DNA of 64,000 nucleotides from Epibacterium sp. Ofav1-8 (GCF_022348185.1 NZ_JAKRFD010000005.1:186001-250000), one strand, 5' to 3'. Positions 1-10,797 are shown, counted from the stretch's first letter. Notes: a model not told the origin generated them from the letters alone. A program made the numbers and translations.

Positions 1-224
1 TCGCCGGTCTTGCCATCAGCATCCACAGCGCCGCGGTGCCAGATCGCCTTGAGCGCGTCGATGCCGGCCTCGACCACCTTGCGGCTCTTGGAGCCGTCGA
101 CCGAAACCACGAGGCCCACACCACAAGAGGAATGCTCTTCTTCCTCGGAATAGAGACCGTTTTCAGCCATCCACTGGCGCTTTGCTTCCTCGGCACGCAC
201 CCAGTTTTCATCGTATTTCGTCAT
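1..224 (-). CDS. gltB: Glutamate synthase large subunit, N-terminal fragment
   Basis: This is the first 74 codons of the large subunit of NADPH-dependent glutamate synthase, which transfers the glutamine amide nitrogen to 2-oxoglutarate; the gene runs off the left edge. The visible part contains SSCGVGLV, the start of the class II glutamine amidotransferase domain. In this family the cysteine (about residue 34) becomes the N-terminal nucleophile after a short leader is removed. In-frame ATGs lie at 230 and 224. The ribosome site AGAGGAGA abuts the first, so normal spacing favours 224. It follows gltD on the same strand after 75 bases, forming a gltD-gltB operon. Confidence 0.93.
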   Translation of the reverse strand, partial: MTKYDENWVRAEEAKRQWMAENGLYSEEEEHSSCGVGLVVSVDGSKSRKVVEAGIDALKAIWHRGAVDADGKTG

Positions 225-299
225 GTTCATTCTCCTCTGCCTGGCGGTGGCGCCGCGCCTCTTGTCAGGGGCGCCAGACCGCTCGGGGAAACCTGTTGA

Positions 300-1742
300 T
301 TACTCGGCGGCGACGGCGGCCTTTGTGTTGAAACGCTCGATGATCGCTTCGGCACAGTCGCGACCGTCCTTGATCGCCCAGACCACCAGCGACGCGCCGC
401 GCACGATGTCGCCCACGGCATAAACACCATCGAGATTGGTCGCGCCGGTTTTGAACTCCGCCTTGATGGTTCCCCAGCGGGTCACGGGCAGATTTGGTTG
501 GTTCCAGAGCGTCGGCAGCTCCTCGGGTTCAAAGCCAAGCGCCTTGATGACCAGATCGGCGTCTTCGACATAGTCAGCGCCTTCGATCACCTCGGGGGAT
601 TGGCGACCCGACGCATCGGGCTGTCCCAGACGCATCTTCTGCACCATGACGCCCGAAACCTTGCCGCCGTCATCGGTGAAGCCTTTGGGGGCGGAGAGCC
701 ACTCAAAGATCACACCCTCTTCCTCGGCATTTTGCGTTTCACGCTGCGAGCCGGGCATATTCGCGCGGTCACGACGATAGAGACATTTCACCGACTCGGC
801 GCCCTGACGGACCGATGTCCGCACACAGTCCATCGCGGTGTCACCGCCACCGATGACCACGACTTTCTTGCCCTTGGCATTGAAGGTGCCGTCCTCATAC
901 TCGGGCACGGTGTCACCAAAGTTCGCCACCCGGTTGGATGCGGTCAGGAAGTCGATCGCCTTGACGATTCCCGTCGCACCGGAGCCCGGCATGTTCAGAT
1001 CACGGGATTTATAAACGCCGGTGGCAATGATGACCGCATCATGCTTGGCCCGGATCTCCTCAAACGAGATATCTTCGCCAATGTTGCAGTTCATCACGAA
1101 GGTCACGCCACCCTCTGCCAGCAGCTCATTGCGGCGCATGACGATCTCTTTTTCCAGCTTGAAGCCGGGGATGCCATAAGTCAGCAGACCGCCCGCACGA
1201 TCATAGCGGTCATAGACGGTGACCTGGACACCGGCCTTGCGCAGCATGTCGGCGGCCGCCAGACCACCGGGACCTGCGCCAATGATACCGACGGATTCCT
1301 CGCGCTCGGCCCGTGGCGCATTGGGTTTCACCCAGCCTTTGTCCCAGGCGGTGTCAGTGATGTACTTTTCGACCGCACCGATGGTCACGGTGCCATGGCC
1401 GGATTGTTCGATCACACAGTTGCCCTCGCAGAGGCGATCCTGCGGGCAGATGCGACCACAGATTTCGGGAAACGTGTTTGTCGCCTGCGAGGTTGCATAG
1501 GCTTCCTCAAGCCGCCCGGTTGCGGTCAGACGCAGCCAGTCGGGGATGTTGTTGTGCAAGGGGCAGTGCGACTGGCAGTAGGGCACGCCACACTGGCTGC
1601 ACCGGCTCGCCTGTTCCTCTGCCTTCACCGCCGCGAATTCCGCGTAGATTTCGTCGAAATCCTCCCTGCGAGTCTCGGCAGTTCGTTTCTCGGGCATATC
1701 GCGATCAATGTTCACGAATTTCAGCATCGGTTGCTTGGCCAC
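300..1742 (-). CDS. gltD: Glutamate synthase small subunit
   Basis: Small (beta) subunit of glutamate synthase, 480 residues, which passes electrons from NADPH through FAD and iron-sulfur centres to GltB for ammonia assimilation in the cytoplasm. The N-terminal ferredoxin-like domain shows cysteine clusters CSQCGVPYC and CGRICPQDRLCEGNC. Two dinucleotide folds follow, marked by GAGPGGLAAA and GGGDTAMD. A GTG start at 1742 is chosen because AAGGAGA lies eight bases upstream; the open frame continues to 1796 without a better site. The length fits the family. The gene is transcribed leftward, divergent from uppP, with gltB downstream. Confidence 0.95.
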   Translation of the reverse strand: MAKQPMLKFVNIDRDMPEKRTAETRREDFDEIYAEFAAVKAEEQASRCSQCGVPYCQSHCPLHNNIPDWLRLTATGRLEEAYATSQATNTFPEICGRICPQDRLCEGNCVIEQSGHGTVTIGAVEKYITDTAWDKGWVKPNAPRAEREESVGIIGAGPGGLAAADMLRKAGVQVTVYDRYDRAGGLLTYGIPGFKLEKEIVMRRNELLAEGGVTFVMNCNIGEDISFEEIRAKHDAVIIATGVYKSRDLNMPGSGATGIVKAIDFLTASNRVANFGDTVPEYEDGTFNAKGKKVVVIGGGDTAMDCVRTSVRQGAESVKCLYRRDRANMPGSQRETQNAEEEGVIFEWLSAPKGFTDDGGKVSGVMVQKMRLGQPDASGRQSPEVIEGADYVEDADLVIKALGFEPEELPTLWNQPNLPVTRWGTIKAEFKTGATNLDGVYAVGDIVRGASLVVWAIKDGRDCAEAIIERFNTKAAVAAE

Positions 1743-1801
1743 GGCGAAACTCTCCTTTTGGCTGGCGGCGACAGTATGAATACCTTGAAGCTCCAATTAA
1801 A

Positions 1802-1816
1802 GTCAGTGCTACTGAC
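1802..1816. promoter_or_regulatory. Inverted repeat upstream of gltD
   Basis: GTCAGT-GCT-ACTGAC is a perfect 6-3-6 inverted repeat about 60 bases upstream of the gltD start. Its position suits an operator for gltDB, but I do not recognise the cognate regulator. A chance palindrome is possible. Confidence 0.25.
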
Positions 1817-1875
1817 CTATTTATGGGCTAGCTGTCTGTGAATACTGCTTTTGACAGGCTTGTACAGGGCATTTC

Positions 1876-1892
1876 AGGTCCGTTTCGGACCT
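1876..1892. promoter_or_regulatory. Inverted repeat upstream of uppP
   Basis: AGGTCCG-TTT-CGGACCT is a perfect 7-3-7 inverted repeat about 50 bases before uppP. An AT-rich TATAAA lies at 1908-1913. The repeat would sit around the -35 region of a promoter using that box, so an operator or leader hairpin is plausible. The regulator is unknown. Confidence 0.3.
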
Positions 1893-1944
1893 AAATTGCG
1901 ACTTTCTTATAAAAATAAAGGGGTTATACAAGAGGTGAAATCAC

Positions 1945-2784
1945 GTGCCTTTTGCCGAAACCGCAGCGGACGACCTATCCATGCCTCTGTTTCAGTTGAT
2001 CCTCATCGCTTTGATTCAAGGCATTACAGAGTTTCTGCCGATCTCATCCTCCGGCCACCTGATTCTCCTGCCCGCGTTGACCGGCCTGCAAGATCAAGGT
2101 CAGGCCATCGACGTCGCAGTCCATGTCGGGACCCTACTGGCGGTCATTCTCTACTTCTGGCGAGATGTGAAAACCGGGCTTGCCGGCCTGCCAAGAGCCC
2201 TCTGCGGCCATATGGACACGCCCGGAACACGGCTGGCGATGGGGCTGATCGTGGCCACCGTACCGACGGTGGTGTTCGGCATTTTCCTGCACCTCACCGG
2301 CCTGAGCGACATGTTGCGCTCGATCGCGGTGATCGGCTGGGCAATGCTGGTGTTTGGTCTTGTTCTCTATGTTGCGGACCAGCGCGGCCACACAGAGAAA
2401 ACACTGGAGAACTGGGGGCTGCGTGACGCCCTTATCATGGGCCTGTGGCAGATGATTGCCCTGATCCCGGGCACATCCCGCTCCGGTATTACAATCACCG
2501 GTGCCCGCCAGCTTGGCTATAGCCGGGAAGAGGGGGCACGGATTGCCATGTTGATGTCGATCCCGACGATCACGGCATCCGGTCTGTTCCTGGGCACGGA
2601 GGTGGCGCTGGATGCCAATACGGCGCTGATGCGGGACATGGGCATCGCCGCCGCCCTCGCCATGTTGTCTGCGCTTGCCGCGCTGACCCTGATGATGCGG
2701 CTGCTAAGATCGGTCAGCTTCACGCCCTATGTGATCTATCGGGTCATCCTGGGCCTGGTGCTTCTGAGCATCGCCTACAGCTGA
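1945..2784 (+). CDS. uppP: Undecaprenyl-diphosphatase UppP (BacA)
   Basis: Integral membrane phosphatase that converts undecaprenyl diphosphate to the monophosphate, recycling the lipid carrier for peptidoglycan and other envelope polymers; overexpression is associated with bacitracin resistance. The family signatures are visible: QGITEFLPISSSGH near the N-terminus and PGTSRSGITIT in the second half, with about eight hydrophobic segments. The GTG at 1945 has GAGGTGA upstream at good spacing. An internal ATG at 1981 would give 267 residues, nearer the usual length, but lacks a clear ribosome site, so the true start is uncertain. It is a single gene divergent from gltD. Confidence 0.93.
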   Translation: MPFAETAADDLSMPLFQLILIALIQGITEFLPISSSGHLILLPALTGLQDQGQAIDVAVHVGTLLAVILYFWRDVKTGLAGLPRALCGHMDTPGTRLAMGLIVATVPTVVFGIFLHLTGLSDMLRSIAVIGWAMLVFGLVLYVADQRGHTEKTLENWGLRDALIMGLWQMIALIPGTSRSGITITGARQLGYSREEGARIAMLMSIPTITASGLFLGTEVALDANTALMRDMGIAAALAMLSALAALTLMMRLLRSVSFTPYVIYRVILGLVLLSIAYS

Positions 2785-2846
2785 CGCGCCAACCGCCGAA
2801 CAACCAGCGTCCGCAGTTCTGCGACGGTTGCGACAGAGCGAAAGCC

Positions 2847-3836
2847 TCAAACGTCGCCGCGAATGTTCCGGGCGGATCGCATCAGTTCGTCATACTGGCC
2901 CGAGGGGCGGAACTTCCACAGGTAGTCCGGTAGCACAGATACCAAGGCCACTGGCTCGATGCCAAGCTCGGCAAAGCCCTTGGCCCCTTCAGCCACCACA
3001 TTGTCGTTCTTGAGATTCTTGAGCTGATCGCGCGTCAGCAGCGTATTCTCGAACAGCCCGAAAGAGATCGACTGCGCCAGGTCAAAGCTCCATGCCATCA
3101 CGCGGGCTACGACATGCGGCAGGGACACGACCAGACGACGGCGGTGAATGACCGCCAACATATCCTGCATCAATGCTGAGAACGACTTTACCTCGGGACC
3201 GCCAAGCTCGTAGACGCCGGGCGTGATCTCCCCCGTCAGTCCCGCAACCGCTGCCTGCGCCACGTCATCGACATACACGGGCTGAAACCGGCTTTCCCCA
3301 CCGGCGATCGGCAGGATGGGGCCAAAACGGGTCATGGCGGCGAACCTGTTGAAGAACTGGTCTTCCGCACCAAAAATGACCGACGGTCGCAGGATCATCG
3401 CCTCAGGGAAGGCTTCGAGGACCAGATCCTCACCACGGGCCTTGCTTTGCGCATAGACGCTCTCGGCCTGCGAATCCGCGCCGATCGCAGAAACATGGAC
3501 CAGTTTTCCAACACCGTTTTGCGCTGCAATGCTGGCGATGCGCCCCGCGCCCTCCGCCTGCACCGCCGAAAAGGTATTCTTGCCCACCTCGTTGAGCACG
3601 CCAACGCAGTTTACCACCGCGTCGGCGCCAGCCATGACAGCCGCAACGGACTCGTCATTGCGGATATTGCAGAACACCGGCTCGACCTGGCCAGGAACGC
3701 CATAGGGTTTGACATGCATCGCCTCGTTGGGGCGCCGGACCGCCACACGGACGCGCCAGCCTGCCTTTGCCATGCGGCGTACGATGTAACGACCGACAAA
3801 GCCCGATCCGCCATAGATGGTGACCAGTTTGGACAT
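2847..3836 (-). CDS. NAD(P)-binding SDR-like protein, complex I NDUFA9 type
   Basis: A 329-residue atypical short-chain dehydrogenase/reductase. The Rossmann motif GGSGFVG occurs at residues 9-15, and a degraded active-site region follows (YAQSKARGE). The sequence resembles the NDUFA9 accessory subunit of mitochondrial complex I and related alphaproteobacterial proteins, which bind NADPH without known catalysis. A role in respiratory complex stability or quinone chemistry is inference. The ATG at 3836 is preferred because AGGAG precedes it by seven bases; the open frame extends to 3896. It stands alone between uppP and tRNA-Leu. Confidence 0.8.
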   Translation of the reverse strand: MSKLVTIYGGSGFVGRYIVRRMAKAGWRVRVAVRRPNEAMHVKPYGVPGQVEPVFCNIRNDESVAAVMAGADAVVNCVGVLNEVGKNTFSAVQAEGAGRIASIAAQNGVGKLVHVSAIGADSQAESVYAQSKARGEDLVLEAFPEAMILRPSVIFGAEDQFFNRFAAMTRFGPILPIAGGESRFQPVYVDDVAQAAVAGLTGEITPGVYELGGPEVKSFSALMQDMLAVIHRRRLVVSLPHVVARVMAWSFDLAQSISFGLFENTLLTRDQLKNLKNDNVVAEGAKGFAELGIEPVALVSVLPDYLWKFRPSGQYDELMRSARNIRGDV

Positions 3837-4026
3837 GACTTGGCTCCTCTCACGTAGCTGTTGTTCCGATTTACCCCTCCAAGCCCTTTGAAACAAGGCG
3901 CAAAACGTCGCTGATTGTTCCTGAGCCGCGACCGGGGTCCGGCTCCGTCATCGTATTTTGGAAAAATGTCAAAAATCCATTTGACGCCCCGCCCGACTCT
4001 CCTTATACGGCCCTTCACCAACCCGT

Positions 4027-4113
4027 GCCCAGATGGCGGAATTGGTAGACGCGCTAGCTTCAGGTGCTAGTGTCCGTATGGACGTGGAGGTTCGAGTCCT
4101 CTTCTGGGCACCA
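4027..4113 (+). tRNA. tRNA-Leu (CAG)
   Basis: An 87-base tRNA with acceptor stem GCCCAGA pairing with TCTGGGC, followed by A and an encoded CCA. The anticodon stem CTAGC/GCTAG encloses loop TTCAGGT, giving anticodon CAG at 4061-4063. The long variable arm and the GGTTCGAGTCC T-loop region fit a class II leucine tRNA. No terminator is obvious downstream. Confidence 0.97.
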
Positions 4114-4352
4114 ATTTGGACCTTCCCCAATCCAGTTTTCGCCACCGCCTCATGGATTATGAGCGTATCACTTCGGTCGCCTAGCTTGAGCGATACACGA
4201 ATGACGCCCATGCCCCGGGTGCGACGATCACCGCAGAAACACAACACCGCGCCGCCGCTGCCCGCAAGAAGCCGTGCGACGGCTCAGGTCACGGGACCCT
4301 GGCCCAACTGCTGCCCCCGGCCAGCCAAGGACGTGGCCAGGGGGTGTTGGTT

Positions 4353-5873
4353 CTATTTGGTGCCGTCAGACGCATTCGGGCGCTGATCTTCCGCGTCGCT
4401 CTCCGATGCGCCCTCGGACGAAGGAGCCTCCGTCACGTCCTTGAGATCAGGACCCGGGTCAGGATCGACAATGGTCAATGCACCGGTGCTGTTTTCCGCG
4501 CGCCCGGCCAGCAACGGCAACATGGCTGCCCCGGTGGCAGTGCTGAACTCCGGCGCATCAGGGCGCTTCCAGGTCAGCGTATCAAAGCTGGCGCAGTTTT
4601 CACATGTCGGCGTCCATGCCGCCTGAATATGATTGCAGCTCTCGCAGACCCACTGCGGACCGCGCGGTGCCGACAGCGCCTTGGTCAGCCAGCCCTGCAC
4701 CATGGCGTCCGGGCCACCTTCGCCCTTTTCGATCGCGGCCATCAGCGTCAACGCCCGTGCATCCGGCGCCCGATCAACCAGATCGCCCAGCGCCCGGCGC
4801 GCTTCGGGGAAATCCTCTGCCACAATCAAAAGCTCTGCCCTGACCAGACGGGTTTCATCATGGTCGGGTTTCACACGCAGCAGGGTCTCGAACCGCTTTA
4901 CCCGGTCCTGTGCGGTCTCATCCGGCTCGATCTCGGCAAAGGCATGGGCAAGATCGGGATGCGGCTGCGCCTCCCAGGCTTTTTTCAGGATCCGCACGGC
5001 GTTGCGCGGCTTGCCTTTGGCGATATAGCTGCGGGCCGCCAGCGCCGCGGCGGGAACCAGATCCGGCGAGAGGCGGTTGGCTTCGATGGCCTGTTCCTGC
5101 TGCTCCGGTGAGGCCTCCTCGGACAGAAGCGCCTTGGACGACGACAGCGCCAACACCGCATCCCGACGCTTGAACACCTCCCGCGGGAGTGTCCCGGTCT
5201 TGAGCTTTGTCGCCAGCGTCTGTCGCGCACCGGCCCAGTCTTCGGCCTGCGCCTGCAGTTTCAGCAGGGTATCCTGCACTTCCTCATGCTTGGGTCGCAA
5301 AGCAAGCGCCTTTTCCGCCAGGTGCCGCGCAGTCTCGGTATCCCCCTCCGACAATTTTTGCTTCATGATTCCGCGCACACCCACAAAACGGGTGGACTGA
5401 TCCGACAACAGGCGTTTGTAGGCTTCCGACGCCTTGCGGCTGTCACCGGCCATTTCCGCCGCCTGCGCCACAACCAGATCGGTCAGAGCCGGATCCTGAA
5501 GGTAGCGTTCGGCGCGTGCCGCTTTGGTCAGTGCGGTGCGTCCCTCGCCAACTGCCAGCGCCATCAGACTGTCGGCAAGCGCCTGATAGCCACGGCGCTC
5601 ACGTCCCTTGTCGAAATAGCGCGACAGCGCCGTTTCATCGCCGTTCAGAAACCGCAACGTTGCGATCAACAGCGACAGCAGCTTGAAAAACAGCCACGTC
5701 AGCACCATCAGAGCCAAGAGGGCGATCACCGATTGCAATGCACCAAGCGTGTACTCCGTGCCCGCAAGGGTGATCTGCACGCCTCCGGCGGTTTCCATCA
5801 GGACGCCCGCGCCAAAGGCCAGAAGCGCGACGATCGCGACGAATACGAGAATCTTCAACAATGACCAGAGCAT
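4353..5873 (-). CDS. hemY: HemY-like inner membrane TPR protein with zinc ribbon
   Basis: A 506-residue protein of the proteobacterial HemY family, named for its place in heme operons; its exact role in late heme synthesis is unsettled. Two membrane segments (about residues 4-25 and 44-66) are followed by tetratricopeptide-like helices. A C-terminal metal-binding ribbon has cysteines at 410, 413, 424 and 427 (CESC and CENC). The last 75 residues are acidic and probably disordered. It begins ten bases after mic60 in the hemD-mic60-hemY operon. This HemY is unrelated to the Gram-positive protoporphyrinogen oxidase of the same name. Confidence 0.88.
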   Translation of the reverse strand: MLWSLLKILVFVAIVALLAFGAGVLMETAGGVQITLAGTEYTLGALQSVIALLALMVLTWLFFKLLSLLIATLRFLNGDETALSRYFDKGRERRGYQALADSLMALAVGEGRTALTKAARAERYLQDPALTDLVVAQAAEMAGDSRKASEAYKRLLSDQSTRFVGVRGIMKQKLSEGDTETARHLAEKALALRPKHEEVQDTLLKLQAQAEDWAGARQTLATKLKTGTLPREVFKRRDAVLALSSSKALLSEEASPEQQEQAIEANRLSPDLVPAAALAARSYIAKGKPRNAVRILKKAWEAQPHPDLAHAFAEIEPDETAQDRVKRFETLLRVKPDHDETRLVRAELLIVAEDFPEARRALGDLVDRAPDARALTLMAAIEKGEGGPDAMVQGWLTKALSAPRGPQWVCESCNHIQAAWTPTCENCASFDTLTWKRPDAPEFSTATGAAMLPLLAGRAENSTGALTIVDPDPGPDLKDVTEAPSSEGASESDAEDQRPNASDGTK

Positions 5874-5883
5874 GGCGACGTCC

Positions 5884-7218
<1,335 letters not shown>

Positions 7219-7232
7219 AATACAGGATGACC

Positions 7233-7970
7233 CTAGTCTCCGGGTCGCTCCGCCTCAACCCGAAGCCAATCCTGTGCGACATCACGCACCAAATCCGCCA
7301 TCGCCTCGGCTGATGGAAACTTACTTACGTGTCGTGCCCCACTTTGCAAGCGCGGCATGACCTCTGCCACCGCGTCACTCATCGCAATCAGCGACAAATG
7401 CGCGGTTTCCGGACATAAGCTGGCAAAATGCGCCGCAGTGCGCGGTGAAAAAAGCGGCACGATCAATGGGACCTGCGTCGCCAGCGCATCCGACGCTTCT
7501 GTCGTCAAAGGACAGAGATCCTGACGGTAAATCGCCTGCCCCCTGCACAAAATCCCACCATCGGTCAGACGTTTGGCCACCGCGCCACGGGTGTATTCTC
7601 CGTGCAGATGCAGCAAAGCGCCCGCGGGCTGATCCGCGAGCAAGGCCGCAACCAGCGCATCAGCGGTGTCTCCCAGACAATCCGCCTGCCACCCCGCATC
7701 GCGCGCCGCCTGGGTTGTGCGTTCCCCAACGCAATAAGCTCTCATACGATGAGGTTGTGCCTCGGATGTGACCCGCACGCCCTCGCCCGAGGTGAAGATC
7801 ACCGCCTCGATACCGCCGAGATCGATTTTGACCGGCAAGGCAGAGATACGCATCAACGGGGAATGGATCACCGGCAACTGCGCGCGCAGCGCCACTGGAA
7901 GAAGCTCCAAAAAACGCTCTCCCGCCTCGCGCGGGCGCGTCATCAGAAGAGCTGGCCCGTTCCTGTGCAC
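7233..7970 (-). CDS. hemD: Uroporphyrinogen-III synthase
   Basis: A 245-residue cytosolic enzyme that closes hydroxymethylbilane with inversion of ring D to uroporphyrinogen III, the common precursor of heme, siroheme, cobalamin and bacteriochlorophyll. The family is poorly conserved. The recognisable parts are the N-terminal LLMTRP, the middle FTSGEGVRV, and the FSPRTAAHF region near the C-terminus. A GTG at 7970 is used as start, with an in-frame ATG at LLMTRP as alternative. It is first in the hemD-mic60-hemY operon and divergent from tsaD across 74 bases. hemC is not in the operon. Confidence 0.88.
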   Translation of the reverse strand: MHRNGPALLMTRPREAGERFLELLPVALRAQLPVIHSPLMRISALPVKIDLGGIEAVIFTSGEGVRVTSEAQPHRMRAYCVGERTTQAARDAGWQADCLGDTADALVAALLADQPAGALLHLHGEYTRGAVAKRLTDGGILCRGQAIYRQDLCPLTTEASDALATQVPLIVPLFSPRTAAHFASLCPETAHLSLIAMSDAVAEVMPRLQSGARHVSKFPSAEAMADLVRDVAQDWLRVEAERPGD

Positions 7971-8044
7971 CTGCGCGCTCCCGGGATTGTTTGCATCACT
8001 TCATGGTGGTAGCCCCGCAGCACAAAGGATGCAACGGTAGGCCC

Positions 8045-9142
8045 ATGACCCAAACGCTCACTCTTCTCGGACTGGAAAGCAGCTGCGACGATACCGCGGC
8101 AGCCGTTGTGCGCCAAACAGCGGACGAGCGGGCAGAGATCCTGTCGTCGGTGGTCTTTGGCCAGACCGCGTTGCACAGCGCCTTTGGCGGCGTCGTGCCG
8201 GAGATCGCCGCCCGCGCTCACGCGGAAAAGCTCGATACGTGCGTACGGGATGCCTTGTCTGAGGCAAATCTGACGCTGGATGATCTTGACGCCATTGCCG
8301 TGACCGCAGGTCCGGGCCTGATCGGCGGCGTGATGTCGGGTGTGATGTGTGCAAAGGGGATCGCGGCGGCAAAGGGGCTGCCTTTGGTGGGTGTTAATCA
8401 CCTTGCGGGGCATGCGCTGACGCCCCGGCTGACGGATGATGTCGCTTACCCCTATCTGATGCTGTTGGTGTCAGGTGGCCATTGCCAATATCTGATTGCG
8501 CGCGGGCCAGAGTCGTTCTCTCGCCTCGGTGGAACGATTGACGATGCGCCGGGTGAGGCGTTTGACAAAACCGCACGTCTGCTTGGCCTGCCACAGCCCG
8601 GCGGCCCATCCGTGCAAAAAGAAGCGGAGCACGGCGACCCGGTTCGGTTCCGTTTTCCACGCCCCCTGCTGGACCGCCCCGATTGCAACTTGTCCTTTTC
8701 CGGACTGAAGACCGCCTTGATGCGGATGCGGGATCAGATCGTGACGGAGAAAGGCGGCTTGACCCGGCAAGACCGCGCCGATCTCTGCGCCGGTTTTCAG
8801 GCTGCCATCGTCGATACATTGGTTGAAAAAACACGCCGCGCGCTCAGGCTCTACCTGGATGAGAACCCCACGCACCCCAGGCTGGCGGTGGCAGGAGGCG
8901 TTGCCGCCAATACGGAAATTCGCGCTGGCCTAATGGCGCTTTGCGCCCAATTAGAGACTGATTTCCTCGCACCACCCTTAAATCTATGCACGGACAATGC
9001 GGCCATGATCGCCTACGCCGGGCTTGAGCGATTTCGCACCGGCGCACGCGACGGCATGGATTTGGTTGCCCGCCCGCGCTGGCCGCTGGACCAGACCAGC
9101 CCCGCGCTTATTGGCAGCGGGAAAAAGGGAGCAAAAGCATGA
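8045..9142 (+). CDS. tsaD: tRNA N6-threonylcarbamoyladenosine transferase TsaD
   Basis: A 365-residue catalytic subunit of the t6A complex, which transfers the threonylcarbamoyl group from its adenylate to A37 of ANN-decoding tRNAs. The Kae1/Gcp motifs are visible: [10 protein letters not shown] at the N-terminus, the metal-binding VNHLAGHA, and GGHCQYL. The ATG at 8045 gives the standard MTQTLTLLG start. Its 3' end overlaps gpsA by four bases (ATGA), suggesting translational coupling. Another t6A gene, tsaE, lies at 20.4 kb; tsaB and tsaC are not in the window. Confidence 0.96.
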   Translation: MTQTLTLLGLESSCDDTAAAVVRQTADERAEILSSVVFGQTALHSAFGGVVPEIAARAHAEKLDTCVRDALSEANLTLDDLDAIAVTAGPGLIGGVMSGVMCAKGIAAAKGLPLVGVNHLAGHALTPRLTDDVAYPYLMLLVSGGHCQYLIARGPESFSRLGGTIDDAPGEAFDKTARLLGLPQPGGPSVQKEAEHGDPVRFRFPRPLLDRPDCNLSFSGLKTALMRMRDQIVTEKGGLTRQDRADLCAGFQAAIVDTLVEKTRRALRLYLDENPTHPRLAVAGGVAANTEIRAGLMALCAQLETDFLAPPLNLCTDNAAMIAYAGLERFRTGARDGMDLVARPRWPLDQTSPALIGSGKKGAKA

Positions 9143-10101
9143 GCGTCGCGGTCCTCGGCGCAGGTGCTTTTGGCACCGCCCTGGCGATTTCACTGGCGCG
9201 CAAAGCACCTGCAACGCTCTGGTGTCGTGATGAGACCCATGCGGCCGAAATGCAGGCCTCTCGGGAAAACACCCGCCGCCTGCCGGACGCGCCCCTGCCC
9301 GCGTCCCTGACCGTCACCTCGGACACCGCCTGTTTCGAGGCGCATGATGTGATCCTCCTTGCGGTGCCGATGCAGAAAATGCGCAGCTTTCTGGCGCAGC
9401 ATCGCACGGCACTTGCGACCAAGACACTGGTGGCCTGTTGCAAAGGGATCGAGCTCGACACTGGGTTGGGTCCGATTTCCGTGCTGCGCGAAGCGGCTCC
9501 CGAGGCAACAGCGGCCTTGCTCACTGGCCCCAGTTTTGCCGCAGATATCGCAAAGGGTTTGCCCACCGCGCTGACGCTGGCCTGCGACCCGGACGAGACC
9601 GGCAAGACGTTGCAATCCAGCCTTTCCACGGACAATCTGCGGCTCTACCGCACCACGGATCTGGTCGGTGCCGAGATTGGTGGCGCGCTGAAGAACGTCA
9701 TCGCGATCGCCTGTGGTGCCGTCATCGGCGCACAGTTGGGCGACAGTGCCCGTGCGGCGCTGATGACACGCGGCTATGCAGAGATGCAGCGACTGGCCCT
9801 TGCGCGCGGTGCGCGGCCGGAAACCCTCGCCGGACTTTCCGGATTTGGCGATCTGACGCTGACCTGTAGCTCGGAGCAGTCGCGCAACTTCCGCCTTGGC
9901 CTCAGCCTGGGGCGTGGCGAAGTTTTTGACCCGTCGATCACCGTTGAAGGCGCCGCGACCGCTCGCGCAACGGCAAAAGCCGCCCAGGTGATGGGACTGG
10001 AGATGCCGATCACGCAAACGGTAACCAATTTGCTGGATCAAAGGTTGACGATCTCCGACGCTGCGGATCAATTGCTTAAAAGACCACTCAAAGAGGAATA
10101 A
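9139..10101 (+). CDS. gpsA: NAD(P)-dependent glycerol-3-phosphate dehydrogenase
   Basis: A 320-residue cytosolic dehydrogenase that reduces dihydroxyacetone phosphate to sn-glycerol 3-phosphate, the backbone for phospholipid synthesis. The N-terminal [10 protein letters not shown] is the nucleotide-binding loop, and [12 protein letters not shown] carries the catalytic lysine. The GFGDLTLTC motif of the C-terminal domain is intact and the length is typical. The start overlaps tsaD by four bases and yciI begins one base after its stop, so tsaD-gpsA-yciI-EVE forms a tight operon. Confidence 0.96.
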   Translation: MSVAVLGAGAFGTALAISLARKAPATLWCRDETHAAEMQASRENTRRLPDAPLPASLTVTSDTACFEAHDVILLAVPMQKMRSFLAQHRTALATKTLVACCKGIELDTGLGPISVLREAAPEATAALLTGPSFAADIAKGLPTALTLACDPDETGKTLQSSLSTDNLRLYRTTDLVGAEIGGALKNVIAIACGAVIGAQLGDSARAALMTRGYAEMQRLALARGARPETLAGLSGFGDLTLTCSSEQSRNFRLGLSLGRGEVFDPSITVEGAATARATAKAAQVMGLEMPITQTVTNLLDQRLTISDAADQLLKRPLKEE

Positions 10102-10102
10102 A

Positions 10103-10375
10103 ATGCTCATTGCATTGATTGCCCGCGACAAACCCGACCATCTGCAAACCCGTCTCGACAATCGTGCGGCTCATCTGGCCTATATCGAGGAGACCGGAGT
10201 TGTCGCCCAAGCGGGCCCTCTGTTGGATCAGGACGGCGAGATGGTTGGCTCACTGGTTATTCTGGACGTCGAAGATATGGCGGCTGGTGAAGCCTGGGCC
10301 GCAAATGATCCCTACAACAAGGCCGGTCTTTTTGAAGCGGTCGAGTTGATCACCTGGAAGAAGGTCGTCGGCTGA
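10103..10375 (+). CDS. YciI-like protein
   Basis: A 90-residue dimeric ferredoxin-like fold protein of the YciI family. The conserved His (HLAYIEE) and Asp (ANDPYNKAGL) of the proposed active site are present. Substrates of most family members are unknown. AGAGGAA precedes the ATG at 10103. The stop overlaps the start of the EVE gene (TGATG), so it is translationally linked between gpsA and the EVE protein. Co-occurrence of YciI with EVE and tsaD is common in alphaproteobacteria, but a shared function is only inference. Confidence 0.85.
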   Translation: MLIALIARDKPDHLQTRLDNRAAHLAYIEETGVVAQAGPLLDQDGEMVGSLVILDVEDMAAGEAWAANDPYNKAGLFEAVELITWKKVVG

Positions 10376-10797
10376 TGGCGTATTGGCTGTTCAAATCCGA
10401 ACCCAACACCTGGGGCTGGGACGACCAGGTCGCCAAAGGGGATGCTGGCGAGGAATGGGACGGCGTGCGCAACTATCAGGCCCGCAATTTCATGCGGGAG
10501 ATGAAACTGGGGGATCGCGGGTTCTTCTATCATTCCCTGAAGGAAAAATCCGTGGTCGGGATCGTCGAGGTCTGCGCCGAGGTGCACCCAGACAGCAAAA
10601 CGGATGATCCACGCTGGGAATGCGTGGACATCAAGGCCATTCGCGCCTTCGTACAGCCGGTTTCTCTGGACCAGATCAAGTCCAACCTCGCCCTGGAAAA
10701 CATGGTCCTGGTCAAGAACTCGCGGCTCTCGGTCCAGCCCGTGACAGAGGCCGAGTGGAACGAAATCTGCAAGATGGGACACACGCAAGCCGATTGA
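10375..10797 (+). CDS. EVE domain protein
   Basis: A 140-residue protein that is essentially a single EVE domain, a PUA-related fold that binds modified nucleobases in DNA or RNA. Typical features are the N-terminal YWLFKSEP, the WDGVRNYQARN segment and the aromatic cage region GFFYHS. It overlaps yciI by one base and is downstream of tsaD. A role reading a modified base, for example in tRNA, is suggested by the neighbours but is not demonstrated. The family also occurs fused to nucleases in defence systems; no such fusion is present here. Confidence 0.9.
   Translation: MAYWLFKSEPNTWGWDDQVAKGDAGEEWDGVRNYQARNFMREMKLGDRGFFYHSLKEKSVVGIVEVCAEVHPDSKTDDPRWECVDIKAIRAFVQPVSLDQIKSNLALENMVLVKNSRLSVQPVTEAEWNEICKMGHTQAD

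Noticed and set aside
498-1841. Open frame of 447 residues on the plus strand
   Set aside because: It is antisense to gltD; the histidine- and glycine-rich composition is typical of a shadow in high-GC DNA.
10375-10797. EVE protein as part of a defence island
   Set aside because: It is a stand-alone domain in a housekeeping operon, with no nuclease, methylase or mobile element nearby.
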